Below, one piece after another: positions 11,902-23,914 of a stretch of DNA of 64,000 bases. How positions within the stretch are numbered: the stretch's first letter is position 1; each line of letters opens with the position of its first letter. Origin of the DNA: Ampelocalamus luodianensis (lineage: Eukaryota > Streptophyta > Magnoliopsida > Poales > Poaceae); the NCBI GenBank assembly GCA_036346255.1, contig CM070636.1, positions 28,155,539 to 28,219,538 on the forward strand, read 5' to 3'. The position numbers were made by a program, and so were the translations under genes. The notes beneath the pieces were generated by a model that worked only from the letters and a program-made list of their open reading frames with translations, ran no database searches and was not told the DNA's origin.

Positions 11902-12166
11902 CTAGAGCGCCTTCATCTCGGCCTCCTTGCGCTGCATGCGCACGCACCAATCCTGGCGTAGCTTCTCGTCCCTCCTCCGCACGTACGCCTCGATCCAATG
12001 CGCCGCGCTTCTCTCCCGATGACTTGCGGAGGATCGGGTAACGCGCCACCGCCGCTCTCCTTCGACGATTTGCAGAGGATCGGTAGACCAGCCCCTAGAT
12101 GAGCACGAACATAGCGACCTTGGTGAGCGTGTCATGGAGCTCCGGCGACGTGATGGTCGCTTGCAT
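11902..12166 (-). pseudogene. Small minus-strand gene start, broken
   Basis: An ATG at 12166 in good plant context (GTAGCCATGCAAG) opens MQATITSPELHDTLTKVAMF, followed by hydrophobic VLI and then an in-frame TAG at 12095-12097, after which GLVY continues. This resembles the start of a small membrane-anchored plant protein, but I cannot name the family. The stop reads CTAG where CTGG would keep the frame open, the kind of change seen at many CTG sites in this window. Downstream, an Arg-rich frame (EAYVRRRDEKLRQDWCVRMQ) runs to about 11902 in another phase. A TATA box lies 140 bp upstream. It could be a real small gene with consensus errors, or a pseudogene. Confidence 0.4.
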
Positions 12167-12305
12167 GGCTACCGGCGGCGAGAAGAGAGGTTGGCAAAGG
12201 AGATGTCTCTGTGTGTATGCACGTATGGCTTGTGAGAGATCAGGATAATAATCTGTGTATTGGCACTTTGGCAGTAGTACTAGCCTTTGCTTGCTTGCTT
12301 AGTTG

Positions 12306-12315
12306 CTTTATATAG
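12306..12315 (-). promoter_or_regulatory. TATA box for the 12.1 kb gene
   Basis: The minus strand reads CTATATAAAG. About 30 bp downstream is a C/A-rich start region (CAAGCAAGCAAAGG). The first ATG follows 140 bp from the box, giving a leader of roughly 110 nt. Spacing and sequence are typical of plant core promoters. Confidence 0.5.
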
Positions 12316-15300
12316 AGTTCTTGTGGCTTGAGTTTGTGGCATGTGCGCTTGCAGGTTGTTAATTTTTTATTCGGAATTGCTAGATAACTTGCGACTGTTA
12401 TTTGTTGCCAAAACAGGTGTTTTTATGTTCGTCGGATCTGCTTTAAGATTTGTGTGATGATTGGTCATCTCGGTTCGCATCAATTCGAACCTAAACCCGC
12501 AACCCGGTATTTTTTCCGGACAGGTTTCTTTTGAAATTCATTTTCCTCGATCCTGGTGCGCCTTGAGCTGTGTGTTGCTTTTTGAGGCGACGGGACCGGG
12601 TGGAGCTCTCTGGAGAGTTCTGTACCTTTGTTGCTTCGTGAGTTATGGTTGGAGGTCACGGTCAAAGCTTTTCTGCGCGTCCAAGCCTTGCGCTTGATGC
12701 ATCCATCCATTCTACGTGTGTGAAGCTCTTCAGTAGTTTTTCTCTCCTCGCCGATTTGAGATCTGGTTGTTGGTTACGTCCTCATGGATTGTAGCGGTTC
12801 CAATTTGCGCGCCGTACTTGTTTCCCCCTGATTTTGTTCAATTTGTTGCAGTCTGTTTGCTTCAAGCAGTTTTCGATTGATGTTTTTTCTGTGTTTTGGT
12901 TTTCTACAAGGTCCTTGGGAGCGTAGATCTCGTCGGCGGCTTGGTTTTAGCCGATTTGAGTGGATCCATTTCCATGCGGTGTTGTCATTTCATCGGATTT
13001 GTTCCATTTTTGTTTTTGTTTTTGTGTTTTAGCTTGTGTTAGTTACTATGATTTAGTGATTTGATGGTTTGGGGTAGCGACCGATGTGTGATGCGATGGA
13101 ACCAAGTATGTATCGGATTTGTTAGGTATTCGCATTGTTTGTTGTGCTTCCACCAAATTCCTTTTGTGGCTCGTGCTTTTTTTGTTTGAATCCAAACGTT
13201 GCAATGTCTGCATACTATCTTCTTTTGTTGTATTGGGCTATTGATTTCGCAAGATCCAATTTTCAATGTTCAACTAATGCATCGTTTTGTCTTGTGGTGA
13301 TTTTTGGTACATACTTACAGTGTCATGTTAAATTCTTAGATTATTTTCATATTTAGCCGAAAAATGACTTTTGGTCGATTTCAGGAGTCGTTTTGTTCCT
13401 GATGCTTGTTATGCCGAACAAACTATGCACCAATTAACACTCTTTATCAAGATTTTTAGAGCAACTAATGCAAATAAACTTCGAATAAATATTTGTACAT
13501 TTATGCAAGGATTACTTCTAAACAGGTCAGTGAAAAGCTATTATCAAGTATAGTTTTCTAAAAAATATTTTAAATCTTTGGACCATTGCCTTTTATTTGA
13601 GCATATTCTTAATTACAATATTTTTAGTAGCAACATAGCTTAGGACAAGCATTTATAGATGACATCTCAAAACTATATACATACATGTTTTGTATATTAC
13701 CCTTCGATTCAGAATCCATTGCTCTTTGCTTTATTGAACTGTATTGAATCTATTTGTTGTCTTGCCAAGATAAACCTTAAACTTTAGATAATCCCTAGCA
13801 TCATGTGTGTTTGGTGCAAGTGCTATATTGAGTTTTGTTATAGTAATCCAAAACTATAGTGAGTATGCAAGTACTTTGTATATGTTGCACATACAATCCC
13901 AATTCTAGTGCCAAATGCTATGTAGAAAATAAGGATTTGATAAAGTAAGAATATCAATTTCAAGTCTCACTAGATATAAGTCATATAACTAGAAGGTTTA
14001 GGTGCTTTATTTAGATTTTATCTTTGAATTTTTTTCTACTCGATATTTTTTGATTTGTCTCATGGATAGAATCATTTATTTTTGACGATGGCAATGGTCA
14101 ATGTACATGGCGAATGGTCTTGATGTTTCACTCCTTTCCATTTCTAGTTGGTTACTTATCTTGTATATACATGACTATGGCTTCCAACCATTTCATCTGA
14201 TTGAGAATAATAGGCGAGCAGTGTCTAGGTCTCGAGATTTAGACTTGGGTTTTTTCGTCTAGCTAGCTATACTGAGTTCACTAGCTCTTGATTGTAATTA
14301 ATTTGGCATTGCTCCACTTTGCGTAGCATTTATCAATAATTTCAGGTATTTAGCAAAATGAAAAGGTTACATTGTCTTTGAGTTTGCAAAGTAGAGTTTT
14401 AGCAATACTAGACATTTGGGCGTACTAGGTGTCTAGATCTAAGTTTTTGTAAGACAAGCTATTATCGATCAATCGTAATGTTTTGTTAGTGCAAATCCAA
14501 ATGTTTTATCTCTCCATTTCAGTGTTTGTTTTGTCCGAGAAAAAGGAGAGAAACGATCTTTGTTGAGACAAGTACATGATTCATATTGCAAATCCAAATG
14601 TTTTGTCTCTCCATACATTTGTGTTTTGTCCGAGAAAAGGAGAGAGACAAGTACTCTTGAGACAAGTACATGATTTGCAAAAGACGATGAGTGTCTACTT
14701 CATGGTCGTCAAGCAAAGCATACTTTGTTCAAAAGATCGTACCAATTGTTCTAGTGTAACAGATTTTGATACTTTCTTGCCCATGTTTTTCGAGTTAGTG
14801 CTAATTAGTACCAGAACTGAAGTGTTTCTTTGACACTATAATCTTGTACTCGATGGTACGAGTTTTGTTCGCCTAGAAAGATGTTTTTTGATTACTTAAG
14901 AAATATTTTTGATGTGCCTACAGCTTAGGTTAGTGTAATCGAGTCATAGTATATTTTTGGTTTTAGAAGTTAGTATAAAATGTATGGTTTTCAGCATGTT
15001 TTCTGAAGTTTATTCGAGTTTATGAATTTCAAACATTTTTTGGGGGGTTATCCCAAGTTGTTTTGTTTGCTTAGAAATGTGTGCTTTGTTCAGATAAGTA
15101 TCAAGGCAGTTTTGTCTAATGAGTATTATCAATTAAGCTGGTTTTGTTAGATTAGAAAATTAACATTGTTCAGTTAGGCTAGTTTTGTTAGATTAGAAAC
15201 AAGAGTAAATTTCTCATGAAACAGAACCAGATTTTTAATTCTTAGCGGATTATTTGTGCAGCTTAGAATGCACAAAAGAAGAGTTTATTAGACAGTTCAG

Positions 15301-15784
15301 TGTGGGGAGCTTTCAAATTATTTTCTTTGTCAGTGCAATTGATTTTATATAAGATGTCTTCTCTCAGTTTAGGCCAATTGGTACGCTTTGAGCTTTGTGA
15401 TGTTTTAGTTTACTGCTTATACGGTTGTTATATTGGTGAGTTGTGCAAGTGTTCCTGCTAGTACCAGATGGTTAAGTGTATTTTTATGTTCCATTTTTCA
15501 ATACCCATACCTTGTACTTTTGTTGATTGAAATCTGGTTCAGGTGATGGTATTATCAATTGTACCTTGTACTTTATGTCTTTTTTTTGCAATAGTTGTAA
15601 TTAGGCCTTAGTTTATTTGGTATAAGATGGTTATATTTTCCTCCGGCATGTTTATTTGGTTAATGAAGTATTTGGTTATATATAATCTAAATTTTGGCAT
15701 GGCAAGTTCATGGTTGTATTAATTTTCTTCATGGAAGGTACATGATTAGATTATAAGTTTTTGTTTCTCTTGTCATATTTGAAA
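12316..15784. other. T-rich intron-like or intergenic DNA
   Basis: About 3.5 kb of T-rich plus-strand sequence. It is GC-richer at 12,460-12,960 (possibly an untranslated exon) and then resembles plant introns or intergenic DNA. There is no protein motif, LTR end or primer site. A two-unit tandem repeat lies at 14491-14674 and short GTTAGATTAGAAA repeats at about 15150-15200. Confidence 0.4.
14491..14674 (+). repeat. Two-unit tandem repeat (97-bp period)
   Basis: Two copies start with GCAAATCCAAATGTTTT at 14491 and 14588, and both end GACAAGTACATGAT. They differ by small indels and substitutions. Confidence 0.8.
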
Positions 15785-15886
15785 ACAAAATCCATAAAGT
15801 CAAAAAGAAACCAAGTTGAATGAAGCTCTTGAATGCTTTACGGTCAATGAGGGCAGGTTTGTGAGTATTCAAAACGTATGTATCTT
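15785..15886 (+). pseudogene. Decayed copy of the 16.75 kb exon
   Basis: AAACCAAG-TTGAATGAAGCTCTTGAATG followed by GTATGTAT parallels the exon at 16751-16870, including its splice donor. A missing base breaks the frame near AACCAAGTTGAATG. It reads as a duplicated, damaged exon. Confidence 0.45.
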
Positions 15887-15939
15887 TTCTGACTTTGTAA
15901 TTTATTTCTTCAATCTTTTCTTCTTATTTTTTTGTTTTT

Positions 15940-16626
15940 GCTCAATATATTGAAGTATATGTTAGATTTTGAATCACGGGATGGAAATATGAGTTATTAA
16001 AACTTTCGATAATAATTACGGTGATCAAGAACAAAAATTACATAAATAATTTAATGTAATTTGTGTATAATGAAGTTGTAAATGAACTAAAATTAGACTG
16101 ACCTATATCGGAATTGCTAATTTAGTTGTTTGTCTTTGTTGTTGTTTTATTCTTTTCATAATGGCATATTCTTTTGTTCAGATACTAATTTTGGAAATGT
16201 TTTTTTTGTTGAAATTTATAGGAGTGATTCAATTAATTTGACATTCAGATCTGTGTTTTTTTAGAATACAGTATGGACACAAAGGAATATTCATTTTGAT
16301 AGCGTTAAGATATCTTTGACAAGGAGTATATTTCATAGTCGGTTGTTTGAATGGTTTTGCTAAACAACATTTAACTTTTTTTTCTCGTTCTCTCAAAGTC
16401 TTCATAGTCAGTTGTTTGAACATTTTTGCTAAACAACATTCTATTGTTTTCTTCTGTAATTTTTTTGCTCAATCTCTCAAAGTATATGTTAGATTTTGAA
16501 TCAAGTGATGGAAATATGAGTTATTAAGAGTTTTGAGAATAATTACAGTGACCACGAACAAAAATTACATAATATATTTACTGTAATTTATGTATAATGT
16601 TGTTGTAAATAAACTAAAATTTGATT
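15940..16626 (+). repeat. Duplicated intron blocks
   Basis: Block 15940-16097 recurs at 16467-16626 (GTTAGATTTTGAATCA, GGAAATATGAGTTATTAA, GAACAAAAATTACATAA). A 39-bp phrase with GTTTGAA and GCTAAACAACATT recurs at 16333 and 16402. A further block at 16637-16711 recurs at 16950-17028, on the far side of the exon at 16751. Confidence 0.75.
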
Positions 16627-16750
16627 GTTTAAAGTTAGTTAATTTATTTTGTAGCTGTAGTGGTGTCATGTTTTTAGTTGAGTTTTATTGGAACCTAATT
16701 TCATTATTATTTAGAGCCTCATTAAGTATCTTATTATTTCAATTTGTCAG

Positions 16751-16870
16751 CATTCACCAGAGGTTCAAGTGATTTCTCCTAAAAGTAAACAAAAACCAAT
16801 CTTGAAGGAAGCTCTTGATTGGTTTGTACTCAATAAGGACAATAAGGCTATACCTGTTAGTGTTGAGAAT
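16751..16870 (+). CDS. Candidate internal exon, unknown protein
   Basis: A T-rich tract ending TTTGTCAG precedes the segment and GTATGT follows it, so both splice signals are good. The 120 bp between them are open in phase 0 for 40 codons, including ILKEALDWFVLNKDNKAIPV. A damaged tandem copy lies at 15785-15886. I recognise no domain and cannot connect other exons, so the gene it belongs to is unidentified. It may be a fragment left by transposon insertion, since LARD1 begins 320 bp downstream. Confidence 0.35.
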
Positions 16871-17181
16871 GTATGTATGTCTACTATTGTGTTTTCTTAT
16901 TAATTTACAGTTCATTTCTCATGTTTTTACAGTTGATAATGTTATGTAAAATTTATTAATTTATTCTGTAACTGTAGTAGTGTATGATTTTGTTTTCTAT
17001 TTTATTGGAACCTTATTTCATTAATTTATTTTTCTTGTTGTGATCGATCTTAAGATGACTTACCCAGTTTTTTTTGCATTATTTCTAAGTTTTTTTTAAT
17101 AAAAATTCTGGCTGATACAAAGGCCCAACAAGAATTATAGGCCCAATAAAAATTCAGAACATCGCAACAAAAGATAACGGG

Positions 17182-17186
17182 CCAAC
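17182..17186 (+). repeat. LARD1 target-site duplication, left
   Basis: CCAAC, matched exactly at 26327-26331. Confidence 0.9.
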
Positions 17187-19628
17187 TGTAATATCCCGAA
17201 ACGCCTTAACGAGAGAACGAAAAGTATTAATGGGGGTTTTCTAAAAAAAATTAACCCTCATAAGGACCTGTGCGAAATTAAACAGAAAGGGATACGTGAA
17301 AACGAGATGCTTCGAAATTCTAGCGTACGGAAGGATCAGTTGGATCTACAGAGGTGGATCCAAAAGCCCCTAAATCAAACCCTAGCCGCATTTTCTTGTT
17401 TTCCCGTGCGCCGCCACAGGGCAGCCGCCTCATCTCCTGTGCTTGCCCGTGTGCGTGGAGGCCATCACCCGTCCGCGCGTCACCACTGCCTGCATCGGCG
17501 CCAGCTCGCGTGAGTGCACCTGCCGCGTGACGCTAGGCCGCCTGCCCGCATCGCCATCTGCTGGTTGTCGTTCGCCCGCGTGGAAGCCACTCGTTCGCTG
17601 CCCTCGTGGATCCATCGCCATCTGCCGCTCGGCCAATCGCCTGCTCGCGTGCGTCGGCTCTTCCGCCCGTCCGCGTTGCTGCCTGGAGCCGCTGTTTCGG
17701 CCAGCAGCCAATGCGTGTGCGCCTGGGTTTTGGCTAGCACGTGGACGCCGGGAGCAGCTTTGGCCAGTGCGTGCATGTGGCTGGGTTGGCCGCGTTGCTT
17801 GCTGCCCTGCCGCGTGGAAGCCGGCTGCTCTCGTTGTTTTGCTGCCGTGTAGTGCTCATGTGGCCACGTTTGCATGCTGAGAGCATAACTACAACACGCC
17901 AACTAGGAGAGAAGCAAGGGAAAATCAACAGAATTAGTACAACAGCGGCTGTGCAAGGATCAGTAGGAAGAAAAAAAAGGAGTTTGTGAGTTTGCCACTT
18001 TTCGTCGTAGGTAACGATCTGGTTATTCCTTCTTTCTTTTGGTGCTTTTAATTAGAGATTAGAATCGAGATTAGAAGAAAGAATTAGCATGTTCCTAGTC
18101 GGGGAAAAATCGATTAGTAGATTGGTCTAGTCTGTTGTTTTATTGTACGATTATTTTGGATACTTTAATGGCGAATTTTGGGATTGTCGTGTACTAGTTA
18201 ATTGTAGAGAATTTTAGTATCTTTCCATAGAATATTTAACCATGTCAAGCGGACAAGTAATTTTCGAGTTATAAATTTTGTAAGGTTGTTGTCTTTTAGC
18301 AGCATCTTAGTAAAACATGGATTAAAATTAGTAAATGAGCTAATTAGAGTTTATGATCTACATGAAAAGTGTAGATAACTGTCTAATGATTCTAGAGAGT
18401 CCAAGATCATGAATTTTGGTTGGGTAAAATAGGAGATATGATTTTAGGAAGACTGCTGTTCGGAAACCTTTGTTGTTTTAGCAAAGTCACTAGGGCGGTG
18501 ACGGAAAAGGGAGAGTGTTGTAGATGGGGAAACGTGTAGGAGCGGCGTCGTTAATTGTTGTTCTTGTACAATTGTTGCCTGTTTTGAAATTGAGTGTTTA
18601 ATATAGAGAGGCGTCGTGCTTGTTGCCATCTTCTAGCCGAACCGCACGTCGCAACTAGTAAAGGCAAGTGCATGGTGAGACAGTGATCAATGGTTGATCC
18701 TTCGTATTTTTATATCACTCTTTACCATTATTGTTGTGCTTTTATGTTTATTTAATTGCAAGCAATGGAATGATCATGGTTAATGTCTTGTTGGATATTA
18801 GAAAATTGGATATTGTTAAATATGATGAAAATATGAATGCTATGCATTTTGTGCATTCATAAGCATCATTGCATATGAGGTGATCATGTTGATCACAACT
18901 CCACGGGAGTGGAGGAGGTCCCCGATCCTTTCGGAGGACGGGCTTGAGAGTGAACATTGTCGCGAGTGTTCACTCATTGCTATCTGCAGATATCTGCGAA
19001 AGAAGTGCATGTGGACATGTAGTGTAGAGATGCATTGAAAGGAAATTAAGTGATGATTGTGTGTGAGAATAAAGAGGTGATGATTGCATGAAAGGGCATG
19101 AAAATAAAGATAAGAGAACAGATGATGATATTGGTGTTATTGATTACTGTTGATTTGGCATTGTTTATTGTCTATTGATGTATTTGCTGAGTCGTGGACT
19201 CACTCTTGCTCTACTGCTGCTTTTAGGTGACCATTGATGGTATTTTGCTTGGGAGGGAACAGCGCACGTGGAATAATTTCATACTCTCAAACTTGATTCA
19301 TTTGTCATGAGAAACATTCACTTCATTATGATGGAATATCTTTTAGGACATGATAAATATTGAATGATCCTAGATGGTTGATTAGGATTTGTTTATTCAT
19401 TGCATAGAGTTTATTCGATTGGTTATACGTTAATTTTTAGATTATTATCTTGCTATGCTTCTAGAGTTTAGTTATCTATGATTGTCAAATCTTTATTCAT
19501 ATTTTATTGTGACCCGTGGACGGGTTGTGATAATGTATTGATTGATGTAATTTTAGTGTAAGTTGATGTAAATTAATTTGTTAGGGTAGTTTAGTGGCAT
19601 TCCGTGCTCGGTGTCGGTGAGGTGTTAC
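17187..19628 (+). mobile_element. LARD1 5' LTR
   Basis: Starts TGTAATATCCCG. The end is slightly damaged, reading GGTGTTACGA where the 3' LTR ends GGTGTTACA. The GC-rich leader at 17390-17880 gives overlapping open frames on both strands that recur in altered frames in the other LTR, so they are not genes. It carries a 9-bp hairpin GAGTGAACA/TGTTCACTC (18948-18975) and the shared LTR hairpin at 19188. Confidence 0.9.
19188..19202 (+). repeat. LTR hairpin, TGAGTC/GACTCA
   Basis: Six-bp stem with loop GTG, followed by CTCTTGCT. It is about 430 bp before the LTR end and identical at 25884-25898 in the 3' LTR. Confidence 0.8.
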
Positions 19629-19631
19629 GAT

Positions 19632-19642
19632 TAGTATCGAGC
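19632..19642 (+). other. LARD1 primer-binding site, damaged
   Basis: Reads TAGTATCGAGC where the canonical site, seen intact at 45561, is TGGTATCAGAGC. The CAG-to-CGA change matches the artefact pattern seen across the window. Confidence 0.75.
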
Positions 19643-22600
19643 GGGCTTTAGGTCCGTGGTGAATAGATTAATAATTTAGGTAACCTAAAATTGCTAAAAT
19701 TTGCTTTAGGACTAGTAAACTCAACTAAAATTTGCTAATTGTTAATTAACTTAAAATTTGACACACTAGTTCACAGTAGGACGGGTATGGGACGAGTATT
19801 GCTCTTACACTTTCGATATGTTGTTATACTGATGTATGAGTTGATATTGGTTCTTTGAACTTATTGTGTGTTGTTGATTGTGGTTGATAGCTATGCTAAG
19901 AGGCAGAGATTGTTGTCATGACCATAGGCATGGCCAGGTTGTACCACCATTCGTAGTATGGGGTTAATGAAGAGTGTTCTCTCGGGTAATTTTAGTTAGA
20001 GAGGTTGGGAATGAGTTCTTTGGGGAAGGTTATTGTTTTCCTTGGGTTTGCATTTGGTTGTTCTTGCTATAGTTGCGATCGATGTATTTTTTCTTGGGTT
20101 AGTGGTTATAGTGCAGTTGATGGGTCCCAATTGGTCTTTATTGGTTCCATAAAGTGATTATTTGTTCTCCCGACTATTGAGTTGTTTTTGTTGATTGTGA
20201 GCGTTGTAAATTGGCAAGATTGATCTTTTCACGAGGGTTCTGCCTTTCTTGTTGGGAAACATCACTCATTTGTTTGCTTGGTATTTTGGATAACAAAAGT
20301 TTTTTTTTCAAGTCCTTTAGCATGTGAAAACTTTGACCCTATGTATTTCTTTTGGGTATTTTGAGTGTTGAAATTGAATGCCTCTCTTTTATGAAAGAAA
20401 GTGTTAAAACCACTTTAGTGGTGTCTTGTTATGGTTAAGTGAGAGGTTGTAAGTAAAGAAATTAATGGATATGGTATGGATTATCAAGTTTGATCGGTAG
20501 TGTGGTGCATAATCGATCTTAACCAAAATCTTTGGAAGTGTAGTTAATTAATTTGATGGTGTCTTGTAGTAGTTCTTGATGAACTGTGATTAAGAGTATG
20601 GCTATACCTAATTGGAATCAATAGAGTTGTTAAGAAGTGTTGTACATTGATGAACTGGTTTGACCATTAAAAATTTTTAGTTTGCTAAACTTGTTGGATT
20701 ATTTAGTCTCAATGGATGAAACTAACTGCGTGGGAAGGAAAAGTTGAGGATATGTTAGATTAATGCCTTAACGGATATTAATCTTGGAGTTATCTTTTCT
20801 ATCGATACTTGGTGATCATATATAGCTACTAGATATACATATTTCGTACCATGATTAATTGTTGGATTTGTGTACAAAAGATTGAAGGGATTGAATATCG
20901 ATGGATCTAGAATTTATGGGAGAAGTTATGGATAGTTCTTCTATATAGAATGATGGAATGAATTTGGTTGTAGTGTTGTTGAGACGTTTGGTTGATAGAA
21001 GATTTCAATTATTGAAGTTTTATTGTGATTTTGCACCAAATTATGAACATGAGGTGGAGCAGTTGAATATGTGTTTGCAAATATTCATGTGATTTGGAAA
21101 GGAAAGTAGGTAGCATCTAGTTTTCATGATGAAGTCGATTGATAGCAACAATGGTTGGAGTGCAATTGTTGTGTGTTGAAGTTAGGTGTTGAGCATCACT
21201 AAGATTTGAACTGATGTGATTTGATAGATGACTTATGCTTACATGATTGTGGAATTGTCGGATGATAGCATGTCCTTGATGAAAGAGTTTTGGTAGAACC
21301 TTTTGATTAGTGTAGTAGATCTCTGCTAGAATAAAGTTGTTGTTGTAGTGAGCTTGTAAAGTTTTGGTAGACTCGATTTGAGGGTGAGATGATAAAGTAG
21401 TATGAAACAATTTGGTGGGTTTTGGAGAGTCAGTACAATGGAAGAGTATACTATGACGATTTTTGTTAACAGTGTATTTTCTGGATGTTAGTAAGACTGT
21501 CAGCAATGGATTGTGAGTGGGTTGTTGATTCTTATAGAAAGAAGGTAATTTGATCGTCATTCGTGGTATCGCTCAAATAAAATGTTTTGAGCTTTGCATT
21601 GGTGATCTTTTGGAGTTCATGATTTATGTGGTAGCTGAAATTGGTTTGAGCAAGTAGCGTGTTGGAAAGCTTTATTGGTTCTTCAGTGATTCTTGTGATT
21701 TGGTCTTAAGAGCTCTTCTTGTTTAAGTTGGCAAAGTGACGTTGTAACCAAAGAATTTTTTTTTTGTTATAGGAAAGAGTGAAGTAGAAGTATCTGAGAT
21801 TCAAGTCAAGTTTTGTAACTCGCAGTTTATTTGAAGTGTGCCTAAACTTTCTGTTTTTGTCCAGAAGAGTTTCTCGATTTTCAAAAGCAATGTTTTATTC
21901 TTATTTGAGGTTTGATATTCTCTTTTTGCGGGACTTGTGCCCTCAACTGTGGTCTCCGCTTTTGCTTTTCCGAGATCCTTGTTATTTAATTATTTCTTTC
22001 GGTCTTTTGTCTACTACGAAAACAAAACATTTTTTTTGTGTGCTGAAAATTATTTTTATTTGCCTCTTCTTTTGAGAAAGGAATAATAGATTTGTTTTAC
22101 AAAACCTTATAGAGTGTATAGTGGAAACTGGTTAATAGCGGTCAAAAATATGATGATGTGAGACCCTGGGTTGCAAGTTATTTGAAGACCATTGGAGGAA
22201 GAATTGATTTTGTGATATAAATCTTGTATAGAATTGGATCCAAAAGAAATGATGGTCATTGAGGTAAAATTAATTATGTTGTTACAACTAGTAGAACCAA
22301 TAGTGAATTGTAATCCAAGAACCTTTGTTCATTGGCGGAATATTGAAATATTCAAAAGTTTGAATCTTGGTCAATTAGTTAGAGTATTGCGAATGTGTAT
22401 GTTGTGGTCGTGTGGGTGAAACGGAATGGTATGGTTTAGTGAGTTCAAGATTGGTGAAGTTAATTGCTTTAGGCGGTTACTTGATTAGTGAGGAATATTG
22501 ATATTAATGTGAGTATATTGTCCGGATTGTGAGATTTTATTGTCCGGATTGTGAGATTTTTTTTTAGTCATCGGATCGAGGATCTCCTATCAAGTATACC

Positions 22601-23903
22601 GAAGTTCATTGTAAGAGTCTTAGAGGTTGAATCGGGCTTTGCTTTTTATGCTAGCATCTTGGTTGCCCATGATTAGGTTCGAGAGTTGTGGTGATCTTTG
22701 ATAGAATCCTTTGGATGTAGTAAATGAGTGTGTGTGTGCTGTGAATTTCAAGTTGATTATTCTTAAAGGATTGAGGTGATGTGATCGTGGGTGAAATCTA
22801 TATTGAGGTGCGTTGAAAATTATTTATCAAAATAATTCATTTGGTAGTGGAGTTGGCTAGAGCATGTTATTGTGGATTAGTATAGTCTCTCTACATGAGT
22901 GTGGTTGTTGCTTTCGGATTGACCAACGCTTTGAGGTTGTCAGTTAAGAGGAAGTAACAGTGTGATAATTTGGAATCCCAGGATTTAAATGAAAGTTTAT
23001 TTCTAAAATAAGGATTGAGGAAAAAGAATGTTTTCTCGGGTAGTGGAATGCTCTCTTGATTCTTGTTCGAGCTATGTGTTATGACAGGTGTCATTTGCAA
23101 TTTGAGTTGGCTTTTTGTGGGCATGTGTGATTCTTTCCGGTTTAGAAAGAATAAAGGAAAATATTGATTTAGGCATTCGAGTGATTTTTTTTCCTTTGGC
23201 TTACGTGGTGTTTATTTGCAAACCTGTCTACTTGGAAAGTGGAAAGGTTCTTGAGATGAATCTTCAATTTTGGATTTGACTCTTTTAGTGGGAGTTTGTA
23301 ATGTGTGGTTACGATAAGAATCCTTTATTTTCGATTGGATTACATTTGCAAAATAGTTTGTTTAATAATGAGTTCATTATGTGTTCACAGTTAACGGTTG
23401 TGCTCCTTGTTAAGGTGAAGAAATTGATTAAGAGATGGAACAAGAGTTCCATGTGTTATGTGTTGGTTGTGTAGTTTGGTACTGAAGGGAAGGTTGACCC
23501 AAGGTACATTGGTTTGTTTCTGAAAGTTGCGGTGATTTTGGAAGATAGAGTAGCGCTAAGACCATCTCGAGTCCTCGCGTAGGGTACACAACGTTTTGTG
23601 TGACCCGGTGACGATGGGGTACTTGAGAAATCTGGAGTTGAGGTTTTGTTAGAGCCGTTGACCCACGAGTAAGACCGTGCCTTTGAGTCATGTCCATTGA
23701 GTGACTCTGGAAAGGTCGAGACGAGTGTGGAGGTGTAAGACGTTGGAATCCGTCAAGGTGCGGTGATCGCATCAGACCGAGCAGAAAGCGACTTGGGAGC
23801 TAGAGTCTCGCATGTGCGAGCGAAATCGAATTGTTCACGTCAGTATGTGCTATTGGTTGTTGTCCTTGAGTAGAGCGGCGGTAGAATTCGGTCGATTGCA
23901 TTT
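19643..23903 (+). mobile_element. LARD1 internal domain, non-coding
   Basis: About 4.3 kb dense in stop codons on the plus strand. Many blocks align with LARD2, for example GGAAAGGAAAGTAGGTAGCA at about 21098 against 46918. Just before the polypurine tract, both elements share GCGACTTGGGA followed by a CTCGCATG.GCGAG hairpin (23807-23820 here). Conservation of a region without protein suggests RNA functions such as packaging or dimerisation; that part is inference. Confidence 0.75.
21117..21560 (-). other. Antisense open frame in LARD1
   Basis: A 147-codon minus-strand frame with LPKLFHQGHAIIRQFHNHV and SISHLSNHISS. The homologous stretch of LARD2 (46939-47196) is open in the same antisense frame and reads LPKPFHQGHKFIQLFHNHV. 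It has no known domain or start context. It may only reflect shared nucleotide ancestry and low stop density in T-rich sense DNA. Confidence 0.25.
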
Positions 23904-23914
23904 AGAGGGTAGAA
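23904..23914 (+). other. LARD1 polypurine tract
   Basis: AGAGGGTAGAA lies directly before the 3' LTR, and the LARD2 tract ends the same way (GAGGGTAGAA). It primes plus-strand synthesis in LTR retrotransposons. Confidence 0.85.

Noticed and set aside
14491..14674. Possible CRISPR-like repeat pair
   Set aside because: Only two units of 97-bp period without spacers, in a plant genome.
17390..17900. Overlapping open frames of 60-145 codons on both strands, and again at 24,100-24,670
   Set aside because: They lie in the GC-rich part of LARD1 LTRs. The two LTR copies give different frames and no domain is visible.
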